Of a stretch of DNA of 64,000 bases, positions 37,178 through 48,671 are shown piece after piece. The notes under the pieces were generated by a model, which did no database searches, had not been told where the DNA came from, and saw only the letters and a program-made list of their open reading frames with translations. The position numbers and the translations under genes were made by a program. The DNA is from Serratia microhaemolytica (GTDB taxonomy: Bacteria > Pseudomonadota > Gammaproteobacteria > Enterobacterales > Enterobacteriaceae): contig NZ_SBEF01000001.1 of NCBI RefSeq assembly GCF_004011885.1, positions 1 through 64,000 of the forward strand, read 5' to 3'. Each line of letters opens with the position of its first letter. Position 1 is the stretch's first letter.

Positions 37178-38104
37178 ATGAATATATCCAATAAAGATTT
37201 AAATTTACTGCTGTTTTTTATCGTTCTTTATCAGGAGCGTAATGCTTCCAAGGCTGCGCTGCGTCTCTCGCTCAGCCAGCCGGCAATGAGCCATAAACTG
37301 AACAAGCTGCGCCATCAGTTTGGTGATGCACTGTTTGTCAAAGTGCCACGAGGGTTAGCGCCGACACCGCGAGCACATCAGTTGGCTCCACAGGTGAAGA
37401 AACTGGTTGAAGAGATTGAGCTGTTCTATGAGCAGTGTGAGGGCCGTGATTTTCTTGCTCAGAGCGCACGCATTCATATCTATACCACCGATTATATGGA
37501 GCAGATCTTATTGCCGGGTTTGCTGCCCATCTTGCGGCAAGAGGCGGCCAATCTGGTATTGATCACTCACAATACACGCGGTTTGCTGCCACGCGAAGAG
37601 TTGGAAAAGGGCACTTGTGATCTGGCTATTGCCGGTTTTTTTCAGCAGTTGCCTGCCACTTTTCATCAACAGCGGCTGTTGAGTGAAGATTTTGTGGTGC
37701 TGGCCTCGGCTAATCACCCCAAGTTGCAACGGGGATTGGATTTGGCGACTTATCTTGAATGCCAGCACATTCTGACCACGTTAACCGGCGATTTGAACGG
37801 TGTGGTCGATCGCCATCTGCAACAACTGGGAGTGGCGCGTCATGTGGTGGCTGGGTTATCCAGTTTCTTGGCTCCCAGCCATGTAATCAGAGACAGTGAT
37901 CTGTTGCTCACCTGTCTGCGGTCACTCGGCGAGCAGGCGGTGAAGGATTCGCCACAGTTGCGTCTTTACCCACTGCCGTTTAGCTTGCCACGGGTTGATA
38001 TGATGCAGATTTGGCACCAAAGAACCGATGATGATCGCTTGCGCCGCTGGCTACGGATGAGAATTCAGCAACATGCGCAGACACTGGTTACCACGGTTAG
38101 CTAG
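37178..38104 (+). CDS. LysR-family transcriptional regulator, 308 aa
   Basis: The N-terminal winged helix-turn-helix is clear (LNLLLFFIVLYQERNASKAA and LSLSQPAMSHKLNKLRHQFG), followed by a linker helix and a substrate-binding domain of periplasmic-binding-protein type. Length is normal. It is divergent from the DJ-1-like gene, the classical arrangement for a LysR regulator and its target. The inducer is unknown. Confidence 0.9.
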   Translation: MNISNKDLNLLLFFIVLYQERNASKAALRLSLSQPAMSHKLNKLRHQFGDALFVKVPRGLAPTPRAHQLAPQVKKLVEEIELFYEQCEGRDFLAQSARIHIYTTDYMEQILLPGLLPILRQEAANLVLITHNTRGLLPREELEKGTCDLAIAGFFQQLPATFHQQRLLSEDFVVLASANHPKLQRGLDLATYLECQHILTTLTGDLNGVVDRHLQQLGVARHVVAGLSSFLAPSHVIRDSDLLLTCLRSLGEQAVKDSPQLRLYPLPFSLPRVDMMQIWHQRTDDDRLRRWLRMRIQQHAQTLVTTVS

Positions 38105-38168
38105 TGCTGTTGTGTTGCGTTCCAGGGTGTTAAGGCTGGCGCTTGGCAGCGCCATCTGTGGCAACCGG

Positions 38169-38918
38169 TCACTCGTGCTGATCTGTCATCAGCGTTTCCA
38201 GCTCTGTCAGGCTGAGATCCAGCATTTCAGCAATGCTCTGCAATGACACGCCTTGCGTAATTAGTGCGGCCAGCAGTGCCTGTTTTTGCACGCGTTCAGT
38301 TTTTGCCTGCTGCTCAATCTGTTTTCTTTGCGCCCTTTCGCTTTTGAGCGTTTGTTGCCACTGGATTGCCGCCAGTCTGGCAATATTCTCCGACTGTTGT
38401 GCTGTTTGTACTGCCTGTTTCGCGATCATCTGCTCTTGTTGACGGATCTGTTCAATCAGTTGGTAGGTCGGTACATATTTCTGGCTGCTTTCCAGTTCAC
38501 TCATTAGGCCGCTGTGGCGGAAGCTGAAATATTCGTTCGGCGAGATCACCAGATGGTCGTCCAGGCTGATGTTGAGGATTTTGCCCACTTGGATCAGGCG
38601 ATCGGTGATCTCTTTGTCTGATTCGGTCGGAATGACACTGCCTGAAGGATGGTTATGTACTGCTATGATACGTGATGCATTTTTCATCACTGCAATGCGG
38701 TAGACGTTCATCGGTTCAATCACTGTAGCGCTTAAATTACCTAGGCTGATCAGCTCGATATACAGCATGTAACCGGCCTGGTTGATGCCGATGATCCAGA
38801 AATGTTCTCGCTCGCGGTCAATCTGGTTTTCACGCAACAGGATGCGTTGCATGATTTGGTAGATATCTTGTGGGCTTGCCAACTGTTTTTTGTCTTTATC
38901 GGTGAGCTTGATTTCCAT
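38169..38918 (-). CDS. RadC-like JAB-domain protein with extra C-terminal region, 249 aa
   Basis: Residues about 15-135 are a RadC-like JAMM/JAB domain: VHNHPSGSVIPTESD gives the H-x-H-x(7)-S-x(2)-D metal motif, with the preceding Glu in the (I)GINQAGYMLYIELISLG strand region. After residue 140 comes a Gln/Glu-rich coiled-coil-like stretch and a C-terminus QALLAALITQGVSLQSIAEM that resembles the end of Rpn/PDDEXK recombination proteins. The protein is therefore a likely fusion. RadC-like proteins are common in mobile regions; their function is unclear. It is a single gene on the minus strand. Confidence 0.8.
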   Translation of the reverse strand: MEIKLTDKDKKQLASPQDIYQIMQRILLRENQIDREREHFWIIGINQAGYMLYIELISLGNLSATVIEPMNVYRIAVMKNASRIIAVHNHPSGSVIPTESDKEITDRLIQVGKILNISLDDHLVISPNEYFSFRHSGLMSELESSQKYVPTYQLIEQIRQQEQMIAKQAVQTAQQSENIARLAAIQWQQTLKSERAQRKQIEQQAKTERVQKQALLAALITQGVSLQSIAEMLDLSLTELETLMTDQHE

Positions 38919-39058
38919 AACGTGATCAACCGTGAGTTATGCGCAGATGGCGTCCACTATAACACGATTAAGTGGCGCTGATGAGTGGTTATTGATATGA
39001 AACAACAGCGAAAGTGTAAGCCGTTCGTGTTCAATCACTACCGCATGGCGCGTATTTG

Positions 39059-39097
39059 CCGACGCCACACTCTCGGTTAAAACTGTGATGGCGTCGG
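39059..39097 (-). terminator. Hairpin downstream of argH
   Basis: The 9-bp perfect stem CCGACGCCA (39059-39067) with TGGCGTCGG (39089-39097) lies 50 nt after the argH stop. It has no strong U tract on the argH strand. Confidence 0.45.
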
Positions 39098-39146
39098 TAA
39101 GTTACACTCAAATCAGCGCTAGATTAGCTGCAATGCGTGGTGCTGT

Positions 39147-40520
39147 TCAACATAGGCGCTGTTTGGCCTGTTCGATTGCAGCGGCAACCTGTTCGGGCGC
39201 GACTCCCCCCTTGGCGGCTCTTTTCTCTAGGCAGGATTGTAACGATAGGCTGGGGTAAACATCTTGCGCTATCACTGGGCTAAATTTCTGTAACTCTGCC
39301 AGTGTCAGTTGCTCTAGTGCTTTACCTTGCGCAATCGCTTCAACGACTGCCGCACCAACAATGTGATGTGCTTCGCGGAATGGTACACCTTTGGCAACTA
39401 AGTAGTCGGCCAACTCGGTCGCATTGGCATAACCTTGTTGTGCCGCTTCTTGGCAACGTGCGCGTTTGACTTGGAGCCCATCCAGTACCAACGCCGCCAT
39501 TTGCAGACAATCCAACCAGGTGTCCAATGCATCGAACAGCCCTTCTTTATCTTCCTGCATATCTTTGTTATAGGCGAGTGGTAAGCCTTTTAACGTCATC
39601 ATCATGCCGGTTAACGCGCCTTGTACTCGCCCTGATTTGCCACGGATCAATTCCAGTGCGTCGGGGTTTTTCTTTTGCGGCATTAATGACGAGCCGGAGG
39701 TAACACGATCAGAGAGTTCAACAAATGCCGCTTCACCACTGTTGAAGAAGATGAGATCTTCAGCAAAGCGTGATAGGTGGATCATGCTGATTGCAGCGTT
39801 CGAGAGCAGTTCCAGGACATGGTCACGATCAGAGACGCTATCCAAGCTGTTACGGGTGGCGGCAGCAAAACCCAGCCACTCCGCTAGCTGTTCGCGGTCG
39901 ATCGGATAGGCGGTGCCCGCTAACGCACCGCAGCCCAGTGGGCTGACGTCAAGCCGTGTCAGTGTGTCCTGTAGCCGTGTTTCGTCGCGTGCCAGCATCT
40001 CGACATAAGCCAAGCACCAGTGTGCAAAGGTCACTGGCTGCGCGCGCTGTAGGTGAGTGTAGCCCGGCATCACTGCATCTTGGTTAGCCTCCGCCGTTTC
40101 TACCAGCATTTGCTGAAGCTGGCGTAACGCCTGTTGCAACAGCGTGATTTGCGCTTTGCACCATAGTTTAAGATCAGTGGCGACCTGATCATTGCGGCTG
40201 CGCCCCGTGTGCAGCTTTTTACCCAGATCGCCAACTTGTGCGATCAACTGTTGTTCTACCCAGCTATGAATATCTTCTGCATCACTGTTAACGATCGCTG
40301 CCGGATCAGCCTGAACCTGTTGCAGTAGCAGATCCAGTGCCTGCTCAAGCTGCTGTTGTTCTGCCACGCTAAGAACGTTGACTGTGACTAATGCCTTCGA
40401 CCAGGCGATAGAGCCAATAATATCCTGCTCTGCCAGTCGGTAATCAAAGCGCAGTGAGTCATTTAACTGTTTGAATCGCAAGTCTGCTGCCTGACTGAAA
40501 CGCCCACCCCAAAGTGCCAT
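39147..40520 (-). CDS. argH: Argininosuccinate lyase ArgH, 457 aa
   Basis: ArgH splits argininosuccinate into arginine and fumarate, the last arginine step, in the cytoplasm. The superfamily signature [15 protein letters not shown] (fumarase/aspartase loop) is present, as are [20 protein letters not shown] at the start and [17 protein letters not shown]. Length is normal. It is the last gene of argCBGH, 128 nt after argG, with a hairpin between them. Confidence 0.97.
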   Translation of the reverse strand: MALWGGRFSQAADLRFKQLNDSLRFDYRLAEQDIIGSIAWSKALVTVNVLSVAEQQQLEQALDLLLQQVQADPAAIVNSDAEDIHSWVEQQLIAQVGDLGKKLHTGRSRNDQVATDLKLWCKAQITLLQQALRQLQQMLVETAEANQDAVMPGYTHLQRAQPVTFAHWCLAYVEMLARDETRLQDTLTRLDVSPLGCGALAGTAYPIDREQLAEWLGFAAATRNSLDSVSDRDHVLELLSNAAISMIHLSRFAEDLIFFNSGEAAFVELSDRVTSGSSLMPQKKNPDALELIRGKSGRVQGALTGMMMTLKGLPLAYNKDMQEDKEGLFDALDTWLDCLQMAALVLDGLQVKRARCQEAAQQGYANATELADYLVAKGVPFREAHHIVGAAVVEAIAQGKALEQLTLAELQKFSPVIAQDVYPSLSLQSCLEKRAAKGGVAPEQVAAAIEQAKQRLC

Positions 40521-40584
40521 AAGCTAACTCCTGAATAACCATGCCAAAACTGAATATCACGCCCAAAACCCGTGGTAACGCAAA

Positions 40585-40606
40585 GGGGCGCAATTGCGTG
40601 CGCCCC
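40585..40606 (-). terminator. Intercistronic hairpin between argG and argH
   Basis: The perfect 8-bp stem GGGGCGCA (40585-40592) with TGCGCCCC (40599-40606) has, on the operon strand, a short TTT after it. It may attenuate transcription or stabilise the upstream message. Confidence 0.5.
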
Positions 40607-40648
40607 ACAATGTTTAGTCTGTTTTAACCAACATCGTTTTGGTTGCCG

Positions 40649-41869
40649 TTAACTGTGCTTCTTTTCGTTCAATGCACGGATACGTGAAGAGAGCGAGAAT
40701 AGGCGAATAAAGCCACCAGCATGGCTATGATCATAAACCTCATCTTCACCAAAGGTGGCGAACTCTTCCGAGTAGAGGCTGTTGGCCGATCTTTTCTGAA
40801 TGGCTGTCACTTGTCCTTTGTAAAGTTGCAGCACGACTTCACCATTTACGGCTGCGGCTAGGCTCTCTGCCGCCGCCTGAATAGAGCGACGCAGTGGCGC
40901 AAACCAGCGGCCATCGTAAACCACGTAGGACATTTCTAATCCGAGCTGCTCACGCCATTTGAAGCTGTCGCGATCTAATACCAGTTGTTCGATGCCACGC
41001 AGTGCCGCAATCATGATGGTGCCACCGGGAGTTTCATAGCAGCCACGTGATTTGATGCCAACTAAGCGGTTTTCAACAATATCCACTCGACCAACACCGT
41101 GTTTTGCCCCCAAGGCATTGAGGGTTTCTAGACACTGATAAGGCGTCATCGCTTTGCCGTTGACCGCGACCACACACCCTTTTTCGACCGTTACGCTAAC
41201 CTGTTCCGGTTGGTCTGGTGCCTGTTGCGGATCGACTGTCCATACCCAACAATCTTTATTGGCGGCATTCCAGGTGCTTTCCAAAACACCACCTTCGGTT
41301 GAGATGTGCCAGGCGTTCTCGTCACGGCTGTAAATCTTCTCCAACGTTGCTGTGGTGGGAATGTTGCGCTGTTTCAGATAATCCAGCAGGGCTTCACGCG
41401 AACGCAAATTCCATTCACGCCACGGTGCAACCACTTTAAGCTGAGGGGCCAATGCCGTGTAGGTGCTCTCAAAACGTACTTGGTCATTGCCCTTGCCTGT
41501 GGCTCCATGCGACAGCGCATCAGCACCGACTTTCAGTGCCAGTTCGACTTGCGCTTTGGCAATGATTGGGCGTGCCATTGAGGTTCCCAGCAGATAGCTG
41601 CCTTCGTACAGTGCGCCGGTTTGCAGCACGGGATAGACGTAATCGCGAATAAACTCTTCACGTAGATCAACCACGTGGCATTCAGAAGCCCCCGATTGCA
41701 GCGCTTTTTGCTCAACACCTTCCAGCTCGCTGCGTTCTTGGCCAATGTCTGCCACCAGCGCAACCACTTCACAACCGCCGTAGTTCTCTTTTAACCACGG
41801 AATGATCGCCGAGGTATCTAAGCCACCAGAATAGGCGAGAACGATTTTTTTGATGCCTTGATTTTGCAT
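40649..41869 (-). CDS. argG: Argininosuccinate synthase ArgG, 406 aa
   Basis: ArgG joins citrulline and aspartate using ATP. The ATP-pyrophosphatase P-loop [18 protein letters not shown] is at the N-terminus and [15 protein letters not shown], the substrate-binding block, follows. The roughly 400-residue length is the common bacterial form, shorter than the E. coli K-12 enzyme. It starts 25 nt after argB. Confidence 0.97.
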   Translation of the reverse strand: MQNQGIKKIVLAYSGGLDTSAIIPWLKENYGGCEVVALVADIGQERSELEGVEQKALQSGASECHVVDLREEFIRDYVYPVLQTGALYEGSYLLGTSMARPIIAKAQVELALKVGADALSHGATGKGNDQVRFESTYTALAPQLKVVAPWREWNLRSREALLDYLKQRNIPTTATLEKIYSRDENAWHISTEGGVLESTWNAANKDCWVWTVDPQQAPDQPEQVSVTVEKGCVVAVNGKAMTPYQCLETLNALGAKHGVGRVDIVENRLVGIKSRGCYETPGGTIMIAALRGIEQLVLDRDSFKWREQLGLEMSYVVYDGRWFAPLRRSIQAAAESLAAAVNGEVVLQLYKGQVTAIQKRSANSLYSEEFATFGEDEVYDHSHAGGFIRLFSLSSRIRALNEKKHS

Positions 41870-41894
41870 TTTGTGATTCCTTTTAATTCAAAAA

Positions 41895-42668
41895 TTAAGC
41901 GAGAATGCGCGTGCCAATTGGCGTGCCATTAAACAGCGCTGGTAGTTTTTCGGTGTTACGCCAACTGGCAATGTCTACTGGGCGGCCAAGCGTGCGTGCT
42001 GCATCAAGTGCCGCATTGACTTTGACCACCATGCCACCGGTAATAACACCCTGTTCAATTAATTCATTCGCTTGCTGTGCAGTGATCTCTGCAATGCGTT
42101 GCCCTTTGCCGTCAAGAATGCCACTCACGTCGGAGAGCAGTACCAGATCGGCACCCAGTGTTGCCGCCAGTGCGGTCGCAGCTTGGTCGGCGTTGACGTT
42201 CATCAGTTGTCCAGATGCGGTGATGCCGATCGAGCTCATCACCGGCAGGTAACCTGCAGCCAGTAATGTGTTTAGCAATACCGGTGATCCAGGTTGTGCG
42301 TGCCCGACATGGCCGAGCGCGGGATCTAATTGGGTGACTTGCACCGAACCACCATCAGCTAGGCTTAAGCCAACAGCATCAATTTTGTGTTTCACTGCCC
42401 ACGCCAATAGGGTTTTATTGGCGGTTCCAGCCAACGCACCGGTGATAATGCCAATTTGGTTCGCCGGTGTGACTCGTAGGCCATTTTTCTTTACTACCGG
42501 TAACGAGAGCTGTTTCATTAGCTCATCGACGACACAACCACCGCCATGCACTATTACCAGTGGGCGAGGCTGCTCTCGGCGGTAGAGATCCAGTGCAGTA
42601 AACAGACGCTCCAGCGCTTCTTCACTGTCTAACAGCACTCCACCTAATTTGATAATCAACGGATTCAT
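41895..42668 (-). CDS. argB: Acetylglutamate kinase ArgB, 257 aa
   Basis: ArgB phosphorylates N-acetylglutamate. The start [19 protein letters not shown] and [20 protein letters not shown] contain the Lys and Gly-rich substrate/ATP loops of the amino-acid kinase fold, and the length matches the short, arginine-insensitive enterobacterial type. It lies between argC (18 nt) and argG (25 nt). Confidence 0.97.
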   Translation of the reverse strand: MNPLIIKLGGVLLDSEEALERLFTALDLYRREQPRPLVIVHGGGCVVDELMKQLSLPVVKKNGLRVTPANQIGIITGALAGTANKTLLAWAVKHKIDAVGLSLADGGSVQVTQLDPALGHVGHAQPGSPVLLNTLLAAGYLPVMSSIGITASGQLMNVNADQAATALAATLGADLVLLSDVSGILDGKGQRIAEITAQQANELIEQGVITGGMVVKVNAALDAARTLGRPVDIASWRNTEKLPALFNGTPIGTRILA

Positions 42669-42686
42669 CGTGATACTCGTGCCAAG

Positions 42687-43703
42687 CTAAAGTAATGATT
42701 CAGTTTCCGGGAAACCAAAACGCAGGTTAAGACACTGCACCGCTTGCGCTGCAGCGCCTTTTAATAGGTTGTCTTCGGTCGCCACCACGATCAGATGTTC
42801 GCCATTCAGTGCAAAGCCGATATCACAAAATGGTAAGCCAATCACCGCTTTCAATGCCGGTACACCCTGCTGATAAATACGCACCAACGGCTTGTTGTGA
42901 TAGGCCGTTTGGTAAACTTGTGCGATCGCTTCTGCGTTCACGCCCGGCCGTACCCGGCAGGTGATGGTTTCTAGAATGCCGCGTGGGAAACTACCTAAAT
43001 GCGGGGTGAAAATCACCGGTACGCCAAGGTGTTTGGCAACTTCCGGCTGATGGCGGTGGGTAAACAGGTTGTAAGGTTGTAGGCTGACTTCGCACCAACT
43101 GGTGGTCAGGCTGGCTTTTCTGCCAGCACCGCTGACGCCACTGATTGCGTTAATCACGGGCCATTGCGATAGCTCCAGCAATTGATTGTCAATCAACGGT
43201 TTTAATGCCAACTGTGCTGCCGTTGGGTAGCAACCTGGCACTGCGATTAACTGTGCCTGCCGCAGTGGCTGGTGCTGCCACTCGGCCAGACCATAAACTG
43301 CTTTTGCTAGCCATTCCGGATAGTGGTGGTCAAAACCATAATAGTGGCGATAGAATTCAACCTCATTAACGCGAAATGCACCTGATAGATCAATCACAAC
43401 ACAACCTGCCGCCAGAAACTGTGGCGCGAGGTCATGGCTGACTTCATGGCTGGTGCCAAGAAACACGACATCGACACCGGCGGCCATTTGAGCAACATCA
43501 TGCAGTGGCTGTAACGGCAGATCGATAGTCTGTTTGAATTGCGGGTGCAGCTCAGAGAACCGTTTGCCGGCATCTGCGCTTTGAGCTGAAACCGCTAAGG
43601 CAGTTATCTTTATCTGTGGATGGCGATGGAGATAAGCAGTAAGCTCAGCCCCGGCATAACCGCTGGCACCAACAATCAGCGTATTCAACATATGGCTTTT
43701 CAC
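42687..43703 (-). CDS. argC: N-acetyl-gamma-glutamyl-phosphate reductase ArgC, 338 aa
   Basis: ArgC reduces acetylglutamyl phosphate with NADPH. The Rossmann start [20 protein letters not shown] and the active-site Cys in [16 protein letters not shown] are clear. It is the first gene of argCBGH, divergent from argE. An alternative start lies two codons downstream ([11 protein letters not shown]), which matches the E. coli enzyme better. Confidence 0.97.
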   Translation of the reverse strand: MKSHMLNTLIVGASGYAGAELTAYLHRHPQIKITALAVSAQSADAGKRFSELHPQFKQTIDLPLQPLHDVAQMAAGVDVVFLGTSHEVSHDLAPQFLAAGCVVIDLSGAFRVNEVEFYRHYYGFDHHYPEWLAKAVYGLAEWQHQPLRQAQLIAVPGCYPTAAQLALKPLIDNQLLELSQWPVINAISGVSGAGRKASLTTSWCEVSLQPYNLFTHRHQPEVAKHLGVPVIFTPHLGSFPRGILETITCRVRPGVNAEAIAQVYQTAYHNKPLVRIYQQGVPALKAVIGLPFCDIGFALNGEHLIVVATEDNLLKGAAAQAVQCLNLRFGFPETESLL

Positions 43704-43865
43704 CTTTTGGGTTGACGATACTTGGCGGATAATCAGAGTACCTGAGCACTCCGCTACTAAGGTGTACGCAAATGATGCCTATCACGATAGGCTTTAAGCT
43801 GCGATCCACCATTCCGATTGAGCGTTAATATACAACATTGCGTGGTGTTATCTCACGCTTTGTTT

Positions 43866-43904
43866 TGTATTTTTATTCAAAAAATATGCATGAATATTGA
43901 TACT
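43866..43904. promoter_or_regulatory. Two putative ArgR boxes between argC and argE
   Basis: TGTATTTTTATTCA (43866-43879) matches the TGAATWWWWATTCA arginine box at 13 of 14 positions and TGAATATTGATACT (43891-43904) is a weaker copy, 25 bp away. ArgR with arginine would repress both divergent transcripts. Confidence 0.7.
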
Positions 43905-43927
43905 ATTCTAGACAGAGGCTGTCAACA

Positions 43928-45076
43928 GTGAAGATGAAATTACCCTCATTTATTGAGTTATACCGTGCATTAATCGCTACGGCTTCGATCAGTTCCACTG
44001 ATGCCGCGCTGGATCAGAGCAATGAACAATTAATCAACTTGCTGGCTGGCTGGTTTGAAGATTTGGGGTTTAGTGTCGATGTGCAACCGGTGCCGGAGAC
44101 GCGCCACAAGTTTAACCTGCTAGCCAGTCTGGGGAGTGGTTCTGGTGGGCTGTTGCTGGCTGGCCACACCGATACTGTCCCCTATGATCAGGGGCGTTGG
44201 ACACGCGATCCGTTTACCCTGACAGAGCACGACAATAAGCTTTACGGTTTGGGCACTGCCGATATGAAAGGCTTTTTTGCCTTCATTCTGGATGCATTGC
44301 GCGATGTGGACAGTGCGACACTCAGCAAGCCGCTCTATATTCTGGCAACCGCAGACGAAGAGACCACCATGGCTGGGGCTCGCTATTTTGCTGCCAGCAG
44401 TGTGATCCGTCCTGATTTTGCTATTATCGGTGAGCCGACGGGTTTGCAGCCGGTGCGTGCCCATAAAGGACATCTTTCGAATGCGATCCGGATTGTTGGT
44501 CAATCCGGTCATTCGAGCGATCCAGCTCGGGGAGTGAATGCGATTGATTTAATGCATGAAGCGACCAGCCATTTGATCGCGCTGCGTAACACATTGCAGC
44601 AACATTACCACAATCCGGCATTTGCTGTTCCCTACCCTACGATGAATTTCGGCTATATTAACGGCGGCGATGCCGCTAACCGTATCTGTGCCTGCTGTGA
44701 ATTGCATCTGGATATTCGCCCACTGCCAGGGATGACTCTTGAGCATCTCAATGAACTGTTGCAACAGGCGCTGGAGCCGGTGTGCCAACGTTGGCCAGGC
44801 CGTTTGACCATCGATGAGTTACATGCCCCGATCCCCGGTTATGAGTGCCCGACAGATCATCGCATGGTGGCAGTGATTGAGCAGTTGCTCGGTAAGCGTA
44901 CTGAGGTGGTTAATTACTGTACTGAGGCGCCATTTGTTCAGCAGTTATGTCCAACGCTGGTGCTTGGACCTGGTTCAATTAATCAGGCTCATCAGCCCGA
45001 TGAATATCTTGATACCGCGTTTATTGAACCTACCCGACAGTTGCTGCGGCAGTTGCTTGATCACTTCTGCCGCTGA
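43928..45076 (+). CDS. argE: Acetylornithine deacetylase ArgE, 382 aa
   Basis: ArgE removes the acetyl group from N-acetylornithine to give ornithine. M20-family motifs are present: [10 protein letters not shown] (metal-binding His-x-Asp), [13 protein letters not shown] with the bridging Asp, and [15 protein letters not shown] with the general-base Glu-Glu. Start is GTG 43928 or ATG 43934. Divergent from argC with shared ArgR sites. A hairpin follows the stop. Confidence 0.96.
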   Translation: MKMKLPSFIELYRALIATASISSTDAALDQSNEQLINLLAGWFEDLGFSVDVQPVPETRHKFNLLASLGSGSGGLLLAGHTDTVPYDQGRWTRDPFTLTEHDNKLYGLGTADMKGFFAFILDALRDVDSATLSKPLYILATADEETTMAGARYFAASSVIRPDFAIIGEPTGLQPVRAHKGHLSNAIRIVGQSGHSSDPARGVNAIDLMHEATSHLIALRNTLQQHYHNPAFAVPYPTMNFGYINGGDAANRICACCELHLDIRPLPGMTLEHLNELLQQALEPVCQRWPGRLTIDELHAPIPGYECPTDHRMVAVIEQLLGKRTEVVNYCTEAPFVQQLCPTLVLGPGSINQAHQPDEYLDTAFIEPTRQLLRQLLDHFCR

Positions 45077-45103
45077 TTCTGTTGCTGACTACGCATCAGC
45101 CGT

Positions 45104-45130
45104 CACGGTTGTCACTCGAGGACAACCGTG
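45104..45130. terminator. Hairpin between convergent argE and ppsA
   Basis: The perfect 10-bp stem CACGGTTGTC (45104-45113) with GACAACCGTG (45121-45130) and 7-nt loop lies between the two stops, so it could end both transcripts. It lacks a strong U tract on either strand. Confidence 0.6.
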
Positions 45131-45178
45131 TTGCTGACAATGCAATCATGCAGTTTGCAAAGCAACCTGATGGCAACA

Positions 45179-47557
45179 TCACACTGTTTCAGCCAGTGCC
45201 ATCCAGGTTTTTACTACCGTATCCGGGTTGAGTGATAGGCTATCAATCCCTTGATCCATGAGCCACTGCGCGAAGTCAGCATGATCTGAAGGCCCTTGCC
45301 CACAGATGCCGACATACTTGTCGTGGCGCTTGGCTGTCTGGATTGCCATTGCCAGCAGCGCTTTGACCGCTTCGTTACGTTCATCGAACAGTTCAGAGAC
45401 TACGCCGGAGTCGCGATCTAAGCCTAATGTCAATTGTGTCATGTCATTAGAGCCTATCGAGAAGCCATCAAAGTGTTCCAGGAATTGATCGGCCAACAGG
45501 GCATTTGATGGGATTTCACACATCATGATCACTTTCAATCCGTTCTCACCGCGTTTCAGCCCTTGATGCTCCAGTTCGGCCACGACCGCTTGTGCTTGAG
45601 CAACGGTACGCACAAACGGCACCATCACTTCTACGTTGGTTAACCCCATCTGGTTGCGTACCCGTTTAACAGCGGCGCACTCCATGGCAAAACAGTCACG
45701 GAAGCTGTCTGCCACGTAGCGGCCTGCGCCACGGAAACCCAGCATCGGGTTCTCTTCGTGTGGTTCGTAACGTTCACCACCAACCAGATTGGCGTATTCG
45801 TTCGATTTAAAATCGGATAAGCGCACAATGACGCGTTTCGGCCAAAATGCCGCCCCTAGCGTGGCAATGCCCTCGGTGAGGCGGCTAACATAGAAATCTA
45901 CCGGATCATCAAAACCTTGCATCATGGTTCTGATCTGTCGCTGTAGTTCAACTGGCTGTTGATTAAACTCAAGTAGCGCGCGTGGATGAACACCGATCAT
46001 GCGATTAATAATGAACTCCAGGCGCGCCAGCCCTACCCCTTCATTCGGCAGTTGGGCAAAGTCAAAAGCACGATCTGGGTTACCCACATTCATCATGATC
46101 TTCAGCGGTAGTTTTGGCAGTTCGGTCACTTCCGAACTTTGCACGCTGAAATCAAGCTGGCCACGATAGACAAAACCGGTATCACCTTCCGCACAGGAGA
46201 CGGTGACACTTTGTCCGTGCTGTAGCCGTTCGGTAGCATCACCACAACCCACCACGGCCGGAATACCCAGTTCGCGGGCAATGATCGCTGCATGGCAGGT
46301 TCTTCCGCCACGATTGGTGACAATTGCCGCCGCTTTTTTCATGATCGGTTCCCAGTCCGGATCCGTCATGTCGGTCACCAAGACATCTCCCGGCTGGATC
46401 CGATCCATCTCGCTGATGCTGTCGATCACTTTGACGGTGCCTGCACCAATCCGGTGCCCGATCGCACGCCCTTCAATCAGGACTTCACCACTGTTCTGCA
46501 ACTGATAGCGTTCGATCACTTGTTCATTAGAACGTACCGTTTCTGGACGCGCCTGTACAATCATTAGCTTGCCAGTATGACCATCTTTCGCCCATTCAAT
46601 GTCCATTGGGCGGCCATAATGTTTTTCAATCAACAGCGCCTGCTGTGCCAGCGCCTGTACTTCATCATCCGCCAGTGAGAAACGGTTGCGTTGCATTTCG
46701 GGTACTTCTTCAACACAAACCTGTTTGCCATGTTCTTGTGTTGTTCCATACACCATGCGCACTTTTTTCGAACCCAGGTTGCGACGTACAATCGCCGCTT
46801 TGCCTTTAAGCAGTGTGGGTTTGTGTACGTAGAATTCGTCTGGGTTGACCGCCCCCTGCACCACCATCTCGCCCAGTCCGTATGCTGAGGTGATAAACAC
46901 CACCTGATCAAAACCTGATTCAGTGTCAATGGTGAACATCACGCCAGAAGCTGCCAGATCAGAACGTACCATGCGTTGCACCCCAGCAGAGAGGGCGACG
47001 TTACGGTGGTGGTATCCTTGGTGGACACGGTAGGAGATGGCGCGATCATTGAATAACGAAGCAAATACATGTTTGATCGCAACCATCACTGCTTCAATGC
47101 CCTGCACATTAAGGAAGGTTTCCTGCTGACCAGCAAAAGAGGCATCCGGCATATCTTCAGCCGTGGCCGATGAGCGCACTGCAAAAGAAGCCTGCTCGTC
47201 ACCTTCAGAAAGTTGTTGATAGGCGAGTGTTATTTCTTGTTCAAACTCTGGATGGAATGGCGTATCAAGTACCCATTGGCGGATCTGTGCACCTGCTTTG
47301 GCAAGTTGAACCACATCATCAATATCCGTTTGATCCAGAAGTTGATAGATGCGCTGATCTACACCACTCTGTTCAAGAAAATCATTGAATGCTTGTGCTG
47401 TGGTAGCAAAACCATTTGGAACACTGACTCCCAAGTCCGAAAGATTGCTGATCATTTCACCGAGGGAGGCATTTTTGCCCCCCACCCGATCAACGTCATG
47501 CATACCAATCTGGTTGTACCAAAGCACATTACGCAAATTTGGGCTGTTGTTAGACAT
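45179..47557 (-). CDS. ppsA: Phosphoenolpyruvate synthase PpsA, 792 aa
   Basis: PpsA converts pyruvate and ATP to phosphoenolpyruvate, AMP and phosphate in gluconeogenesis. The swivelling phospho-histidine site is in [20 protein letters not shown]. The ATP-grasp N-terminal domain ([15 protein letters not shown]) and C-terminal PEP-binding barrel ([17 protein letters not shown]) are intact, and length matches E. coli. It lies 228 nt downstream of pflA on the same strand and has its own putative Cra site. Confidence 0.97.
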   Translation of the reverse strand: MSNNSPNLRNVLWYNQIGMHDVDRVGGKNASLGEMISNLSDLGVSVPNGFATTAQAFNDFLEQSGVDQRIYQLLDQTDIDDVVQLAKAGAQIRQWVLDTPFHPEFEQEITLAYQQLSEGDEQASFAVRSSATAEDMPDASFAGQQETFLNVQGIEAVMVAIKHVFASLFNDRAISYRVHQGYHHRNVALSAGVQRMVRSDLAASGVMFTIDTESGFDQVVFITSAYGLGEMVVQGAVNPDEFYVHKPTLLKGKAAIVRRNLGSKKVRMVYGTTQEHGKQVCVEEVPEMQRNRFSLADDEVQALAQQALLIEKHYGRPMDIEWAKDGHTGKLMIVQARPETVRSNEQVIERYQLQNSGEVLIEGRAIGHRIGAGTVKVIDSISEMDRIQPGDVLVTDMTDPDWEPIMKKAAAIVTNRGGRTCHAAIIARELGIPAVVGCGDATERLQHGQSVTVSCAEGDTGFVYRGQLDFSVQSSEVTELPKLPLKIMMNVGNPDRAFDFAQLPNEGVGLARLEFIINRMIGVHPRALLEFNQQPVELQRQIRTMMQGFDDPVDFYVSRLTEGIATLGAAFWPKRVIVRLSDFKSNEYANLVGGERYEPHEENPMLGFRGAGRYVADSFRDCFAMECAAVKRVRNQMGLTNVEVMVPFVRTVAQAQAVVAELEHQGLKRGENGLKVIMMCEIPSNALLADQFLEHFDGFSIGSNDMTQLTLGLDRDSGVVSELFDERNEAVKALLAMAIQTAKRHDKYVGICGQGPSDHADFAQWLMDQGIDSLSLNPDTVVKTWMALAETV

Positions 47558-47674
47558 CGAGACAATCCTTATTGTTATCGCTCAGGTATTGGTGCGACTT
47601 CTGTTGGGAAATGGATTACGCCAAGAATCAGCGCCCAGCCAGATTAACATATTAAACAATAAACAATAGATAGA

Positions 47675-47686
47675 TGAATCGATCAA
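47675..47686. promoter_or_regulatory. Putative Cra (FruR) operator upstream of ppsA
   Basis: TGAATCGATCAA resembles the Cra consensus TGAAWCGNTTCA and sits 118 bp upstream of the ppsA start. In E. coli ppsA is activated by Cra, which makes the site plausible. Confidence 0.45.
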
Positions 47687-47785
47687 GCTAATAAAGAAAA
47701 AACAGTGAGTTCAACGCAATGATTAGGATTTCTTTTCGGTTGGCGAGTGCTGTGCAACGCTCAACGCCAACCGAATATCGGTCAT

Positions 47786-48526
47786 TTAATAAACAACTTG
47801 ATGCCCGTAACTGGATAAAATGGTTTTGATGCGTTCCAGTAGCTCGGGTTTCGGCGGTTTTACCTGTTCCAGTTGGTAGGGTTCTCCCATTGTGGTCCAC
47901 TTGTGTTTACCCAGTTCGTGGTAGGGCAATAGCTCAATTTTCTCAATGTTTGCCATCCGTTGAGTGAATTCACCTAGCAGATGCACTGAGTGATCGTCAT
48001 CAGACCATCCGGGTACCACGACGTAGCGGATCCAGGTGCGTTGCTGACGTTTCGCCAAATAACGGGCAAACTCCAGTGTGCGCTGGTTGGAGACTCCGAC
48101 CAGTTTCTGGTGAATTTCATCGTTCATCTGTTTCAGATCAAGCATCACGAGGTCGGTGCTGTCGAGTAACTCGTCGATCACTGGATCATAACGGCGCACA
48201 AATCCGTTGGTGTCCAAGCAGGTATTGATGCCCTGTTGCTGGCAGGCACGAAACCAGTCACGCACAAATTCTGCCTGTAGAATGGCTTCGCCACCAGACG
48301 CGGTAACACCGCCGCCAGAAGCGTTCATGAAGTGGCGGTAGGAGACGGTATCAGCCATTAACTCTTCCACCGTGACTTCTTTGCCTTCGTGCAGATCCCA
48401 GGTGTCGCGATTGTGGCAATAAAGGCAACGCATCAAGCAGCCTTGAAAAAAGACAATAAAACGGATCCCCGGGCCATCAACCGTGCCGCAGGATTCAAAA
48501 GAGTGGATTCGGCCTTTTAACGACAT
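47786..48526 (-). CDS. pflA: Pyruvate formate-lyase activating enzyme PflA, 246 aa
   Basis: PflA is a radical-SAM enzyme that installs the glycyl radical in PflB. The start ATG 48526 gives [20 protein letters not shown], almost the E. coli sequence; an upstream ORF extension to 48604 is not coding. The iron-sulfur CxxxCxxC motif is in [17 protein letters not shown]. It follows pflB by 145 nt, with a terminator hairpin between, and normal length. Confidence 0.97.
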   Translation of the reverse strand: MSLKGRIHSFESCGTVDGPGIRFIVFFQGCLMRCLYCHNRDTWDLHEGKEVTVEELMADTVSYRHFMNASGGGVTASGGEAILQAEFVRDWFRACQQQGINTCLDTNGFVRRYDPVIDELLDSTDLVMLDLKQMNDEIHQKLVGVSNQRTLEFARYLAKRQQRTWIRYVVVPGWSDDDHSVHLLGEFTQRMANIEKIELLPYHELGKHKWTTMGEPYQLEQVKPPKPELLERIKTILSSYGHQVVY

Positions 48527-48599
48527 TACGTGCTGTTCTCCAATGATTGTCACCGATACCAGCATCATCTTTGTGTTAGCTGGGTTTCGAACAGAATAT

Positions 48600-48626
48600 A
48601 GCAAAAAGGCCGGAAGATCCGGCCTT
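48600..48626 (-). terminator. Rho-independent terminator after pflB
   Basis: On the minus strand the 8-bp stem AAGGCCGG/CCGGCCTT with a 5-nt loop is followed by TTTTTGC. It would end or reduce transcription from pflB into pflA. Confidence 0.85.
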
Positions 48627-48671
48627 GCTGTTTTAGTGTGGGCCGGTTCTTCCGCCCACGTTGCAGCTATC

